Assembly (NCBI RefSeq): GCF_001298675.1
Contig: NZ_CYIG01000001.1
Location: forward strand, 122,449-186,448
Reading direction: 5' to 3'
DNA: 64,000 bases
Source of the DNA: Paenacidovorax caeni
GTDB lineage: Bacteria; Pseudomonadota; Gammaproteobacteria; Burkholderiales; Burkholderiaceae_C
Shown here: positions 38,485 through 46,976 of the stretch, one piece after another
How the letters are laid out: each line of letters begins with the position of its first letter
Numbering within the stretch: the first letter of the stretch is position 1
Notes under the pieces: model-generated
Told to the model about the DNA's origin: nothing
Database searches by the model: none
The model's input: only the letters and a program-made list of their open reading frames with translations
Made by a program: the position numbers and the translations under genes

Positions 38485-39681
38485 ATGCACCACACACCAC
38501 GCGCACCCTATCGCCTCGCGGCCTCCCTGCTGGCCCTGACCGCCGCACTGGCGGGCTGCGGGGGCGGCGGGTCGAGCGACTCAGGCGGCAGCACGCCGAC
38601 TCCCACGCCGACGCAGCAGATCAACGTGGCCTTCACAAGCCCCTCCGCTGCAAACAATGTCCACGACATCAACACCCCCGTGTACCTTGAAGTGCGCGTG
38701 GACGTGAACGACAACCCCGCAGCCAACAACACCCCCGTGATCTTCAACGGCGCTGCCGCCAGCTTCGCGCCGGTACAGGCCATGACCATCGGTGGCAAAG
38801 CGACCACCACGTTCCAGGGCAACCAGGTCGGTCCGCTGCAGGTGCAGGCCACGACCACCGTGTCCAACCAGTCAAAGAGCGAGAGCCGCACGCTGTACAT
38901 CCGCCCCAAGCGCGAGCCGCTGGAAGTGCTGGTGCCGGCCTACTTCAGCCCCGGCAAGAACTCCCCCTGGGACACCCTGATCAGCGGCGCCAAGAGCTAC
39001 CCCGACGTGCGCATCACCGCCATCCTGAACCCGAACGACGGCATCTTCACCAAGGAAGACACCAAGTTCACCGAGGCCATCACGGCCTTCAAGGCCCAGG
39101 GTGGCAAGGTGATCGGCTACGTCTCCACCGCCTTCGGCAACGGCAAGCGCTCGGTGGCCGACGTCAAGGCCAACATTGATGCCTACCGCACGTACTACCC
39201 GACCATCGATGGCATCTTCCTCGACGAGATGGCCTCCAGCGCCAACCGGCTCGACTTCTACCGCGACATCTACAGCTACATCAAGGGCCTCGACGCAACC
39301 CTGCACGTGGTCGGCAACCCTGGCACCTTCCCCTCGGCGGCGTATGCCGGGGTGGCCAATGCGCTGGTCACATTCGAGGACAAGGAAGAAGATTACCGCG
39401 GCATCGACCCGCAGCAGCTCGGCAACACCTGGGTCTACGACCGGGCAAACAGCGCGCAGGTCATGCTGGCGCACAACGCCGGCACCTGCACCGCCATGCA
39501 GAACGCGGTGAAGACCGCCAACCTGGCCCGTACGAACGCCGGCGTCGTCTACGTCACCGACCTGGAATACGACTCTGCCACCAATACCGGCAATCCCTGG
39601 GCAACGCTGCCCACGTACTGGACCCAACTGCTGGGCACGGTGGACGCGATCAACAAGAGCCGCGCCCTGCCGTCCTGCTGA
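38485..39681 (+). CDS. Spherulin-4-like (GH135-type) lipoprotein linked to the pel operon
   Basis: 398 residues: lipobox LAGC (Cys about residue 28) with a Gly/Ser/Thr/Pro linker, an Ig-like (Big-type) domain (about 45-135), then a TIM-barrel spherulation-specific family 4 domain (about 145-398) starting EVLVPAYFSPGK and containing GYVSTAFG, IDGIFLDEM and VGNPG. Family 4 spherulins are related to Sph3/GH135 hydrolases that cut GalNAc-type polymers chemically close to Pel. Co-directional with pelG and closed by a strong terminator, so it probably belongs to the pel operon. Function as a second Pel hydrolase is inference. Confidence 0.82.
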   Translation: MHHTPRAPYRLAASLLALTAALAGCGGGGSSDSGGSTPTPTPTQQINVAFTSPSAANNVHDINTPVYLEVRVDVNDNPAANNTPVIFNGAAASFAPVQAMTIGGKATTTFQGNQVGPLQVQATTTVSNQSKSESRTLYIRPKREPLEVLVPAYFSPGKNSPWDTLISGAKSYPDVRITAILNPNDGIFTKEDTKFTEAITAFKAQGGKVIGYVSTAFGNGKRSVADVKANIDAYRTYYPTIDGIFLDEMASSANRLDFYRDIYSYIKGLDATLHVVGNPGTFPSAAYAGVANALVTFEDKEEDYRGIDPQQLGNTWVYDRANSAQVMLAHNAGTCTAMQNAVKTANLARTNAGVVYVTDLEYDSATNTGNPWATLPTYWTQLLGTVDAINKSRALPSC

Positions 39682-39686
39682 AACGG

Positions 39687-39727
39687 CGAGGCCCTCTGCC
39701 GCTTGCGCGGCAGAGGGCCTCGAAAAT
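39687..39727. terminator. Strong terminator at the end of the Pel island
   Basis: Perfect 16-bp stem (cgaggccctctgccgc / gcggcagagggcctcg, 39687-39702 with 39707-39722) with a 4-nt loop just after the lipoprotein stop. The plus side lacks a T-run (gaaaa), so termination on the plus strand would be weak by the textbook rule; the stem length still makes it a likely end of the transcript. Confidence 0.65.
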
Positions 39728-39773
39728 GATAGCTGCCCGCGCTTGCTGCAAGCGCCCTGGCAGCCAAAAAGAC
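39724..39773. repeat. Comamonadaceae short interspersed repeat, copy 8 (island boundary)
   Basis: Copy with gatagctgcccgcgcttg / caagcgccctggcagc arms, directly after the hairpin and just before the hisA stop. It marks the second edge of the Pel island, opposite copy 6. Confidence 0.68.
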
Positions 39774-39775
39774 GC

Positions 39776-40516
39776 TTAAACCGTCAGTTCGTCGGCGCGC
39801 TCCTGCGCGGCGGCGAAGTCCAGGTCGCCCGAATAGATGGCGCGGCCGCAGATCACGCCCTCCACACCCTCGGACTCCACGGCGCACAGCTGTTCGATGT
39901 CGGCCATGCCTGCCAGGCCGCCCGAGGCGATCACCGGAATGCTCAGCGCCTGCGCCAGCCGGACCGTGGCTTCGATGTTGATGCCCGAGAGCATGCCGTC
40001 GCGGCCGATGTCGGTGTAGATGATGGACTCGACGCCCCAGTCCTCAAACTTCTTCGCCAGGTCCACCACCTCGTGGCCGGTGAGCTTGCTCCAGCCGTCG
40101 GTGGCCACCTTGCCATCCTTGGCGTCGAGGCCGACGATGATGTGGCCGCCGAAGGCGCTGCAGGCGTCCTTGAGGAAGCCAGGGTTCTTCACCGCAGCGG
40201 TGCCGATGATGACGTAGCGCATGCCGCCGTCGATGTACTTCTCGATGGTGTCGAGGTCACGGATGCCGCCACCGAGCTGCACCGGGATTTCGCCGCCCAC
40301 CTCCTTGAGGATGGACTTGATGGCCCCGTGGTTCTTGGGCTGGCCGGCGAAGGCGCCGTTCAGGTCCACCAGATGCAGGCGGCGCGCGCCGGCAGCGACC
40401 CACTTGCGCGCCATGGCGGCCGGGTCTTCACCGAACGTGGTCGATTGGTCCATATCGCCCTGCTTGAGGCGAACGCAGTGGCCGTCCTTGAGGTCGATGG
40501 CGGGAATGAGCAGCAT
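39776..40516 (-). CDS. hisA: ProFAR isomerase HisA
   Basis: (beta/alpha)8 Amadori isomerase of histidine synthesis. 246 residues from [12 protein letters not shown] (ATG 40516); the frame runs further upstream as a shadow. Catalytic Asp8 (AIDL) and the Asp in [10 protein letters not shown], phosphate-binding GGGIRD and ASGGLAG are present. It is 61 nt downstream of hisH. Confidence 0.95.
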   Translation of the reverse strand: MLLIPAIDLKDGHCVRLKQGDMDQSTTFGEDPAAMARKWVAAGARRLHLVDLNGAFAGQPKNHGAIKSILKEVGGEIPVQLGGGIRDLDTIEKYIDGGMRYVIIGTAAVKNPGFLKDACSAFGGHIIVGLDAKDGKVATDGWSKLTGHEVVDLAKKFEDWGVESIIYTDIGRDGMLSGINIEATVRLAQALSIPVIASGGLAGMADIEQLCAVESEGVEGVICGRAIYSGDLDFAAAQERADELTV

Positions 40517-40577
40517 GGTCGTGCAGGTGGGTGGAAAGAAGAAAAAACGGGCGCCTTCGTCGCCCAGGGCGGAGGAG

Positions 40578-41240
40578 TCAGGGATTCCAGTGCAAGAAGT
40601 TGCGGTACAGCCGCAGGCCATGGTCGGCGCTTTTCTCGGGGTGGAATTGCGTGGCGAAAATATTACCGCGCGCCACGGCCGCCGCAAAGCGCCCGCCGTA
40701 GTCGGTCTCGCCCGCACAGTGCGCGGCATCCAGCGGCTGGGCATAGAAGCTGTGCACGAAATAGAAGTACGCGCCGTCGGGAATCCCGTCCCACACCGGG
40801 TGCAACACGCCGTTGTGCGGCACCGGGTGCACGCGGTTCCAACCCATTTGCGGCACCTTGTAGCGGCTGCCGTCGGGCTGCAGGTGCCCGGCAAGGTCGA
40901 AGCGGCGCACCTGGCCAGGAATCAGGCCCAGACCGTCCACGTTGCCCTCCTCGCTGTGGTCGAGCAGCATCTGCATGCCCACGCACACGCCGAACAGCGG
41001 CTTGGTGGCGGCCGCCTCCAGCACCGGCTGCAGCAGGCCCGATTCGCGCAGCTCGCGCATGCAGTCGGGCATGGCGCCCTGGCCCGGCAGCACCACGCGC
41101 TGGGCAGCGCGCACAGCGTCGGGCCGGGCGGTCACGACGACCTGCCAGCCCGTGCCCTCGGCGGCAGCCTGCACGGCCTGCGAGACCGAACGCAGGTTGC
41201 CCATGCCATAGTCCACTACCGCAACGGTTTTTGCTTCCAT
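40578..41240 (-). CDS. hisH: Imidazole glycerol phosphate synthase glutamine amidotransferase HisH
   Basis: Type I amidotransferase that feeds ammonia to HisF. 220 residues with nucleophile Cys86 (GVCVGMQ) and the FHPEK His/Glu pair near the C-terminus. It lies between hisB and hisA; its partner hisF is 16 kb away on the other side of the Pel island. Confidence 0.95.
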   Translation of the reverse strand: MEAKTVAVVDYGMGNLRSVSQAVQAAAEGTGWQVVVTARPDAVRAAQRVVLPGQGAMPDCMRELRESGLLQPVLEAAATKPLFGVCVGMQMLLDHSEEGNVDGLGLIPGQVRRFDLAGHLQPDGSRYKVPQMGWNRVHPVPHNGVLHPVWDGIPDGAYFYFVHSFYAQPLDAAHCAGETDYGGRFAAAVARGNIFATQFHPEKSADHGLRLYRNFLHWNP

Positions 41241-41289
41241 TTTTATAGCTGCCAGCGCTTACCAGGTAAGCGTTAGAGGCACTTTAAAC
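41241..41289. repeat. Comamonadaceae short interspersed repeat, copy 9
   Basis: Good copy: tatagctgccagcgcttac / gtaagcgttagaggc, filling the hisB-hisH gap of 56 nt. Arms are complementary with one mismatch. Confidence 0.7.
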
Positions 41290-41296
41290 AATATTT

Positions 41297-41920
41297 TTAC
41301 AACGAACCCTTGGTCGAGGGGACGACACCCGCGCTGCGCGGGTCGAGTTCCAGCGCGGCGCGCAGCGCGCGCGCGAAGGCCTTGAACACCGTCTCGCACT
41401 GGTGGTGCGCGTTGATGCCCTTAAGGTTGTCGATGTGCAGCGTCACACCCGCGTGGTTCACAAAGCCCTGGAAGAATTCGTAGGTGAGCTGGGTGTCGAA
41501 GCCACCGATGCTCGCTGCCGTGAACGGAATGTGCAGATGCAGCCCTGGGCGGCCCGAAAAATCGACCACCACGCGCGACAGCGCTTCATCGAGCGGCACG
41601 TAGGCATGGCCGTAGCGGCGGATGCCCTTCTTGTCGCCCACGGCACGCGCGAAGGCCTGGCCCAGGGTGATGCCGACGTCTTCCACGGTGTGGTGGCCGT
41701 CGATATGCAGGTCACCGTCGCAGCGCACTTCCAGATCGATCAAGCCATGGCGCGCGATCTGGTCGAGCATGTGGTCGAAAAAGCCGATGCCGGTGTTGAG
41801 ACGGGCTTCGCCGCTGCCGTCGAGATTGACGCGCACATGGATACGGGTTTCGGCCGTGGTGCGGCTGACTTCGGCCGTGCGGGCCGTGGCGGCGGAGGGA
41901 ACGAGTGCGGAAGAGGTCAT
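41297..41920 (-). CDS. hisB: Imidazoleglycerol-phosphate dehydratase HisB
   Basis: Monofunctional Mn-dependent dehydratase. 207 residues from MTSSALVPS (ATG 41920). Metal-ligand motifs DGHHTVED and NAHHQCE are present, together with [13 protein letters not shown]. No phosphatase domain is attached, the normal betaproteobacterial form. Overlaps the hisC stop by 4 nt. Confidence 0.95.
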   Translation of the reverse strand: MTSSALVPSAATARTAEVSRTTAETRIHVRVNLDGSGEARLNTGIGFFDHMLDQIARHGLIDLEVRCDGDLHIDGHHTVEDVGITLGQAFARAVGDKKGIRRYGHAYVPLDEALSRVVVDFSGRPGLHLHIPFTAASIGGFDTQLTYEFFQGFVNHAGVTLHIDNLKGINAHHQCETVFKAFARALRAALELDPRSAGVVPSTKGSL

Positions 41921-43020
41921 AGGGAGGCCTGGAGCGCGGCGAGCATCTGGGCGTTGTCGGCGGCTCTGCCAACCGTCAGGCGCAGGCAGCCCGCCAGCAA
42001 TGGATGCATTGTAGAAACGTTCTTGACGAGGACCTTGCGGTTTTTCATGCCCTCGAAGGTGCGCGCCGCATCGGGCACACGCAGCAGCACCATGTTGGCT
42101 TCGCTGTCCCACACTTTCAGCACGCCTGGCAACGCGCGCAGTTGCGCCACCAGCAGGTCGCGCCCAGCGCGCAGCTCGGCGGCCTGGGCGGCAAACACGT
42201 CGGCATGTTCCAGTGCGAACAGCGCGGCTTCGCTGTTGAGCACGCTCACGTTGTAGGGCGGACGCACCTTGTCGATCTCGTGCACCAGGGCCGCCGGGCC
42301 CATCAGGTAGCCCAGGCGCACGCCGGCCAGGCCGAACTTGGAGAGCGTGCGCATCAGCAGCACATGGCCGTGACGCGCTGGCTCGGCACGCATGCGGTCG
42401 AGCCAGGTGCGGCTAGCGAAGGGCTGGTAGGCCTCGTCGATGACGACGATGCCGCCCTGGGCACCCGCCGCATCGATGGTGCGCAGCACCGCCGTGTCGT
42501 CCCAGAGCGTGGCCGTCGGGTTGTTCGGGTAGGCGACGTAGGTAATGGCCGGGCGGTGCTGGGCGATGGCGGCCTCCATGGCCGCGGCGTCGAGTTCAAA
42601 GTCGGGCGTGAGCGCCACGCCGGTAAAGCCCAGTCCCTGCAACTGCGCGCTCATGCCGTACATGACAAAGCCCGGCAACGGCGCCAGCACCTGCGCGCCA
42701 GGCCGCGCACAGGCCAGGGCCACCAGGCTGATGAGCTCATCCGAGCCGTTGCCCAGCATCAGCGCGCAGCCCTCGGGCATGCCGGCGTGCCGCGCCAGCG
42801 CGTCGCGCAGCACCTCGGTGCGCGGGCCCGGGTAGCGGTTCAGCGCCAGCGCACCGAGGCGCTGGCCCAGCGCGGCCTGCAGCGCGGGCGGCAGGCCGAA
42901 GGGGTTCTCCATGGCGTCCATCTTCAGCAGGCCGTCGGCGGCCTGCACGGTGTAGGCGTGCATGGCGCGCACGTCAGCACGGATGCGGGACAAGGCGGTT
43001 TCGGTCAGGGAGGCGTTCAT
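41917..43020 (-). CDS. hisC: Histidinol-phosphate aminotransferase HisC
   Basis: PLP-dependent fold-type I aminotransferase. 367 residues from ATG 43020 ([20 protein letters not shown]). Substrate and PLP motifs include [29 protein letters not shown] and the Schiff-base lysine in TLSKFGLAG. The start overlaps the stop of the PIN-domain toxin gene by 4 nt (ATGA), so hisC is translationally coupled to it, while hisD, its usual neighbour, is 4.3 kb away. Confidence 0.94.
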   Translation of the reverse strand: MNASLTETALSRIRADVRAMHAYTVQAADGLLKMDAMENPFGLPPALQAALGQRLGALALNRYPGPRTEVLRDALARHAGMPEGCALMLGNGSDELISLVALACARPGAQVLAPLPGFVMYGMSAQLQGLGFTGVALTPDFELDAAAMEAAIAQHRPAITYVAYPNNPTATLWDDTAVLRTIDAAGAQGGIVVIDEAYQPFASRTWLDRMRAEPARHGHVLLMRTLSKFGLAGVRLGYLMGPAALVHEIDKVRPPYNVSVLNSEAALFALEHADVFAAQAAELRAGRDLLVAQLRALPGVLKVWDSEANMVLLRVPDAARTFEGMKNRKVLVKNVSTMHPLLAGCLRLTVGRAADNAQMLAALQASL

Positions 43021-43463
43021 GGTTGCGTGGCCTCTCCACTGGGGGCCTGTAATGCGGGATGCACGACCTGCACGCCACCGAACGCCGCACCGTGCGCCAG
43101 CGTGGTGGACAGCAGCAGCGCACAGCCGCTGTGCTGGGCAGCCGCCAGCGCCAGGCAGTCGCCAAAGGCCAGCTGGTGGCGCGCCTCGATGGCCCAGGCC
43201 GTCTCCAACGTGGCGGCGTCGGTCTGCCAGGGCGTCCAGGCGTGGTAGCGCCGGATGGCGGCACGCGCATCGCCCTGGGGCATGGCGCCCTCGGGGCGGG
43301 TGGTCACGTTGTCGTAAAACTCGGCCAGGGCCTGCATGCTGGTGCAGCCGCTGCGCGTGCGCCACAGGTGGTCAAGCCAGTCGCAGAGGGCATTTTGCAG
43401 GTCCGGATCGGCGCCATCTTCGGCCGCGATCAGCGCCGAGGTATCGACGAATACAGCGCTCAT
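43017..43463 (-). CDS. PIN-domain toxin (VapC-like), possibly degenerate active site
   Basis: 148 residues with a PIN fold: FVDTSALIA (Asp7), Glu48 (ALAEFYDN) and Asp102 (AFGDCLALAAA). The fourth conserved acidic position, usually in an LLSxDL segment, reads LLSTTLAHG here (Thr-Thr), so ribonuclease activity may be weakened. It overlaps its antitoxin by 4 nt upstream and hisC by 4 nt downstream. Targets unknown. Confidence 0.85.
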   Translation of the reverse strand: MSAVFVDTSALIAAEDGADPDLQNALCDWLDHLWRTRSGCTSMQALAEFYDNVTTRPEGAMPQGDARAAIRRYHAWTPWQTDAATLETAWAIEARHQLAFGDCLALAAAQHSGCALLLSTTLAHGAAFGGVQVVHPALQAPSGEATQP

Positions 43464-43711
43464 GCCGACGCCTTGCGCGACAGCGCCGCACTGCGCGGGC
43501 CACCACGGCCCGGCGCCCGCGCCGCGCTGGAGCGCCAGGTGCGCTCGTCGGTGCGCCAGGCAAGGTAGGCGCGCTCATAGGCATCCTCGCGGCGCTGCAT
43601 ATCGGCCATGAAATCCCCCACCATGCGCGACACGCTGGTGCCGCGGCGCGCGGCCTCGATGCGCGCCCACTCCAGCACGCCATCGTCCACGGTGATGGTG
43701 AGGTTCTTCAT
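43460..43711 (-). CDS. Ribbon-helix-helix antitoxin
   Basis: 83 residues; an N-terminal RHH domain (MKNLTITVDDGVLEWARIEAARRGTS, next helix VSRMVGDFMADMQ) and a basic, disordered toxin-binding tail. Expected to repress its own promoter at the tandem palindromes immediately upstream. First gene of the antitoxin-toxin-hisCBHA run. Confidence 0.83.
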   Translation of the reverse strand: MKNLTITVDDGVLEWARIEAARRGTSVSRMVGDFMADMQRREDAYERAYLAWRTDERTWRSSAARAPGRGGPRSAALSRKASA

Positions 43712-43724
43712 GCCGGCCAGTTTA

Positions 43725-43753
43725 CACGAAGTTCGTGCAACACGAAATTCGTG
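43725..43753. promoter_or_regulatory. Tandem 13-bp palindromes, probable antitoxin operator
   Basis: Two perfect palindromes with one-base centres, cacgaagttcgtg (43725-43737) and cacgaaattcgtg (43741-43753), separated by 3 nt, i.e. a 16-nt repeat period. They start 14 nt upstream of the antitoxin ATG and lie in the divergent gap to the serine hydrolase gene. This layout is typical of RHH autorepression sites. Confidence 0.8.
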
Positions 43754-43829
43754 TCATGGCAATATCCCGGATTCCCCCGCCCCCGGCCGGGCCCGATACT
43801 GGCGGTCCCTTTGGACGCAGGAGGTTTCC

Positions 43830-45353
43830 ATGCCCGCTTCGCTCACACGCCGCCAGGCGCTCGCCCACGCCCTGGCCCTGGGCGGCAGCCTGGCGCTGCC
43901 CTCGGCACATGCCGCCGAGGCGCCCGACCGCGTCCTGCGCGCCGCGCGCCAGTTGCCCGCGCTGGCGCGGCAGTTGCAGCGCGCCACCGGCGTTCCGGGC
44001 CTAGCCTGGGCCGTGGTGCATGGTGGCCAGACGATTGCCGCCCAAGGCCTGGGCGTGCGCCGCCTGGGCCACCCTGGCAGCGTGGATGCCGACACGGTGT
44101 TCCAGCTTGCGTCCCTGTCCAAGCCACTGGGCGCCACGGTGGTGGCACGCCAGGTGAGCCTGGGGCGGGTCGACTGGGACAGCCGCATGCACGATTTGCT
44201 GCCCTGGTTCGCCCTGTCGGACGCGCAGGCCACGCAGCGCCTCACCGTGGGCGACCTCTACGCCCACCGCAGCGGCCTGCCCGACCATGCCGGCGACAAG
44301 CTGCAGGAGCTGGGCTACAGCGCCTTCGAGGTGATGCGGCGGCTGTACCTGCTGCGCACGGCGCCGCTGGGAAGCACCTACGCCTACACCAACATGGGCC
44401 TGACGGCCGCCGCCCAGGGCGTGGCGCAGGCCGCCGGGCAGGACTGGGCCAGCCTGTCACGCACCAGCCTGTATGCGCCCCTGGGCATGGCGCGCACCAC
44501 CTCGGTCTATGAGGAATTCACTGCGCAGCACAACCGCGCCTGGGGCCACGTGCGCACACCGGACGGCGGCTGGGCAGAGGGCCTGCCCTTCAACGCCAAT
44601 GCGCAATCACCCGCCGGTGGTGCCAGCTCCAGCGTGCGCGACATGGCGCGCTGGCTCGCCCTGCTGCTGGCGCGGGGCCGCTGGCAGGGCCGCAACCTGA
44701 TTGCCACGACGGCGCTGCAGCCCCTGTGGGAGCCACAGGCCCCGGGCGGGCACTACGGCTACGGCTTCAACCTCGGTGCCACCGAGGCAGGGCTGGAGTT
44801 CACCGGCCATTCCGGCGCCTTCATGCTGGGCGCGGCCACCGCCTTCACGCTGGTGCCGGCGCTGAACGCGGCCATCGTGGTGCTGACCAACGGCATCCCC
44901 CTCGGCGTGCCGGAGACGCTGTGCCGCCAGTTCGTGGACCTGGCGGCCGAGGGCCGCGTTACGCAGGACTGGTGGCTGCGCTACAGCCAGGCCATCGCCC
45001 CGCTGATGGCGCCCGAGGGCCGCCTGCTGGGCCAGCAGCCCCCGGCCCTGCCCGCACCCGCCGGGGCGCTGACGCGCTACACGGGCCGCTACCACAACGC
45101 CTACTATGGCACGCTGGAGGTGGAACAGGCGCAGGACGGGCTGCAGCTCACCCTGGGCCCGGTGCGCCAACGCTACCGGCTGCGCCATTGGGACGGCCCG
45201 CGGTTCAGCTTCGCCCCGGCGCTGGAAAGCGCGCCACCCGGCAGCCTGTCGCAAGCCACCTTCACGCTGGCGCCCGACGGCACGGCCCCGGCGCAGCGCC
45301 TGTGGCTGGAGTACTACGACGACGAGGGCTGGGGCACCTTCGAGCGGATTTAG
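43830..45353 (+). CDS. Exported serine hydrolase of the beta-lactamase/class C family
   Basis: 507 residues with a signal peptide (LAHALALGGSLALPSAHAA). Penicillin-binding fold motifs: SxxK as Ser95-Leu-Ser-Lys98, YxN as Tyr186-Thr-Asn188, and HSG in GHSGAFML. A C-terminal DUF3471-like beta domain follows (YTGRYHNAYYGTLEVEQ). Probably a peptidase or esterase acting on cell-wall or small peptide substrates; not a classical resistance enzyme by this evidence. Start at ATG 43830, 6 nt after an aggaggt site. Convergent with the MocR regulator. Confidence 0.85.
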   Translation: MPASLTRRQALAHALALGGSLALPSAHAAEAPDRVLRAARQLPALARQLQRATGVPGLAWAVVHGGQTIAAQGLGVRRLGHPGSVDADTVFQLASLSKPLGATVVARQVSLGRVDWDSRMHDLLPWFALSDAQATQRLTVGDLYAHRSGLPDHAGDKLQELGYSAFEVMRRLYLLRTAPLGSTYAYTNMGLTAAAQGVAQAAGQDWASLSRTSLYAPLGMARTTSVYEEFTAQHNRAWGHVRTPDGGWAEGLPFNANAQSPAGGASSSVRDMARWLALLLARGRWQGRNLIATTALQPLWEPQAPGGHYGYGFNLGATEAGLEFTGHSGAFMLGAATAFTLVPALNAAIVVLTNGIPLGVPETLCRQFVDLAAEGRVTQDWWLRYSQAIAPLMAPEGRLLGQQPPALPAPAGALTRYTGRYHNAYYGTLEVEQAQDGLQLTLGPVRQRYRLRHWDGPRFSFAPALESAPPGSLSQATFTLAPDGTAPAQRLWLEYYDDEGWGTFERI

Positions 45354-45355
45354 GC

Positions 45356-45413
45356 AACAAATTGGCCTCCAGCCCTTTCCTGAAAAGCGCTAGAAGCTAT
45401 CAAAAATAGAGCG
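45356..45413. repeat. Comamonadaceae short interspersed repeat, copy 10
   Basis: Copy with ggcctccagccct / aaagcgctagaagctat halves between the convergent serine hydrolase and MocR genes, filling the 64-nt gap. Confidence 0.68.
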
Positions 45414-45417
45414 CGAT

Positions 45418-46851
45418 TCAGCCCTGCGCGGCCAACTCGCCCACGCGGCGCAGCGCTTCCAGGTGCTGCGCCGTCCAGTCGCCGCCCAGCCCCAGGCGCA
45501 GGCCGTTGCGAAAGCGCCCGGTGGTACTGAACACCGTGCCCGGCGCCACCAGGATGCCCTCGGCCAGGCAGGCCTCGTGCAGCTGCACGGCATCGCGCCC
45601 GCGCGGCAGCTCCAGCCACAGCAGCAGGCCGCCGGGCGGGTCGCTCACGCGCGTGCCCGGCGGAAAGTGCCGCGCAATGACGCCACGCGCCGCCTCAATG
45701 CGCGCGCCCGCCTGCGCGCGCAACTGGCGCATCGCCGCCGCGTGCCCGGCCTGGGTGATGAGGTCGGCCAGCGCCAGCTCCAGCACGGCCGACTGGCCGC
45801 CCGACTGCGCGTCCTTGATGCCGTGCACCGCCTGCGTCCAGCGCCCGGCCTCGACCCAGCCCAGGCGCAGGCCCGGCGCCAGCGTCTTGGAAAACGAATG
45901 GCACAGCATGACGTGGCCGCTGGCGTCGAAAGACTTGACGCTGCGGCGCAGTTCGTCGGGCCCGGCCAGGTCGTTGTAGATCGCGTCCTCGATCACCGCC
46001 AGGCCGTGGCGCTGCGCCATCTGCGCCAGGCGCCGGCGCTCGGGCAGCGGCATGCTGGCGCCGAGCGGGTTGCTCAGCGTGGGCACCACCAGCAGCGCCT
46101 TGACGGGCTGGGTGTCCAGCGCCAGCTGCAGCGCGTCGAGCGACAGGCCATGGCGCGGGTGCGTGGGAATCTCCAGCGCGCGCAGGTGCAGGCTTTGCAG
46201 CACCTCCAAGAACGAAAAATGCGTGGGCGACTCCAGCGCCACCACGTCACCCGGCTGCGTCACGGCGCGCAGGCACAGGGCCACGCTGTCCATGCAGCCG
46301 CTGGTGACGATGACGTTGGCCGGGTCCAGCGTGCAGCCCAGCCCGACGGCATAGCGCGCAATGGCGCGGCGCGTTTCCTCCTGCCCGGTGAACGAGGGGT
46401 AGGTGCACAGCAGGTGGCGGTGGCGCTGCACGGCGCGGGTGACGGCGCGGCGCACACGGTCGGGGTTGAGCATCTCAGGCCCGGGCGTACCGCTGCTGAA
46501 CGACACCAGACCGGGCGGCTGCGCGTGCCCCAGAATGCGCTGGCCCAGCCAGTCCACCGACACCGCGCGCGGACGCTGGCGCGGGCGCGATGCCGCCGGT
46601 TCCGTGGGCTCAGGCAGCGCCGCCGCGCGCGGCGCCACGAAGAAGCCTGAACGCGGCCGCGCCACCGCCAGGCGCGCGTCCTCCAGCCAGTGGAAGGCCT
46701 GCACGACCGTGCTCTGTGCCACGCCGTGCTGGCGCGCCAACGCGCGCACCGAGGGCAGTTTCTCGCCGCGCGCCAGGGTGCCGTTGCGCACGAGTTCAGC
46801 CAGCTGGCCGGCAATCTGCTGGTACAGGGGCGGGGCTTCGTCAATGGGCAT
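45418..46851 (-). CDS. MocR-type regulator (GntR HTH fused to PLP aminotransferase domain)
   Basis: 477 residues: GntR-type winged helix at about 8-75 (PLYQQIAGQLAELVRNGTL, EKLPSVRALARQHGVAQSTVVQA), then a fold-type I aminotransferase domain with VPTLSNPLG and the PLP lysine in HSFSKTLAPGLRLGW. MocR proteins are transcription regulators that sense amines, amino acids or PLP; the effector here is unknown. Divergent from the DUF2917 gene across a 125-nt gap with repeated GTACAG motifs. Confidence 0.9.
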   Translation of the reverse strand: MPIDEAPPLYQQIAGQLAELVRNGTLARGEKLPSVRALARQHGVAQSTVVQAFHWLEDARLAVARPRSGFFVAPRAAALPEPTEPAASRPRQRPRAVSVDWLGQRILGHAQPPGLVSFSSGTPGPEMLNPDRVRRAVTRAVQRHRHLLCTYPSFTGQEETRRAIARYAVGLGCTLDPANVIVTSGCMDSVALCLRAVTQPGDVVALESPTHFSFLEVLQSLHLRALEIPTHPRHGLSLDALQLALDTQPVKALLVVPTLSNPLGASMPLPERRRLAQMAQRHGLAVIEDAIYNDLAGPDELRRSVKSFDASGHVMLCHSFSKTLAPGLRLGWVEAGRWTQAVHGIKDAQSGGQSAVLELALADLITQAGHAAAMRQLRAQAGARIEAARGVIARHFPPGTRVSDPPGGLLLWLELPRGRDAVQLHEACLAEGILVAPGTVFSTTGRFRNGLRLGLGGDWTAQHLEALRRVGELAAQG

Positions 46852-46883
46852 GCGCGCATTCTGTATTGCTCCGCCACCACACA

Positions 46884-46946
46884 GGCCGTACAGACAGGTG
46901 CCATGCCAGCCAGTACAGCCCCTGCGCACACCGTGGCTGTACGGCC
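46884..46946. promoter_or_regulatory. Candidate MocR operator in the divergent promoter
   Basis: Inverted pair ggccgtacag (46884-46893) / ctgtacggcc (46937-46946) plus a central direct copy of gtacag (46913-46918), giving three gtacag/ctgtac elements at about 24-25-nt spacing. MocR regulators often bind such spaced repeats. The GC-rich context lowers confidence. Confidence 0.45.
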
Positions 46947-46976
46947 CCAGGTTGCACGTACCTGCGGCTGGTACGC

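Noticed and set aside
43830..45353. Antibiotic-resistance beta-lactamase
   Set aside because: SxxK, YxN and HSG motifs fit the broad serine hydrolase/class C fold, but the C-terminal DUF3471-like domain and length point to a peptidase or esterase.
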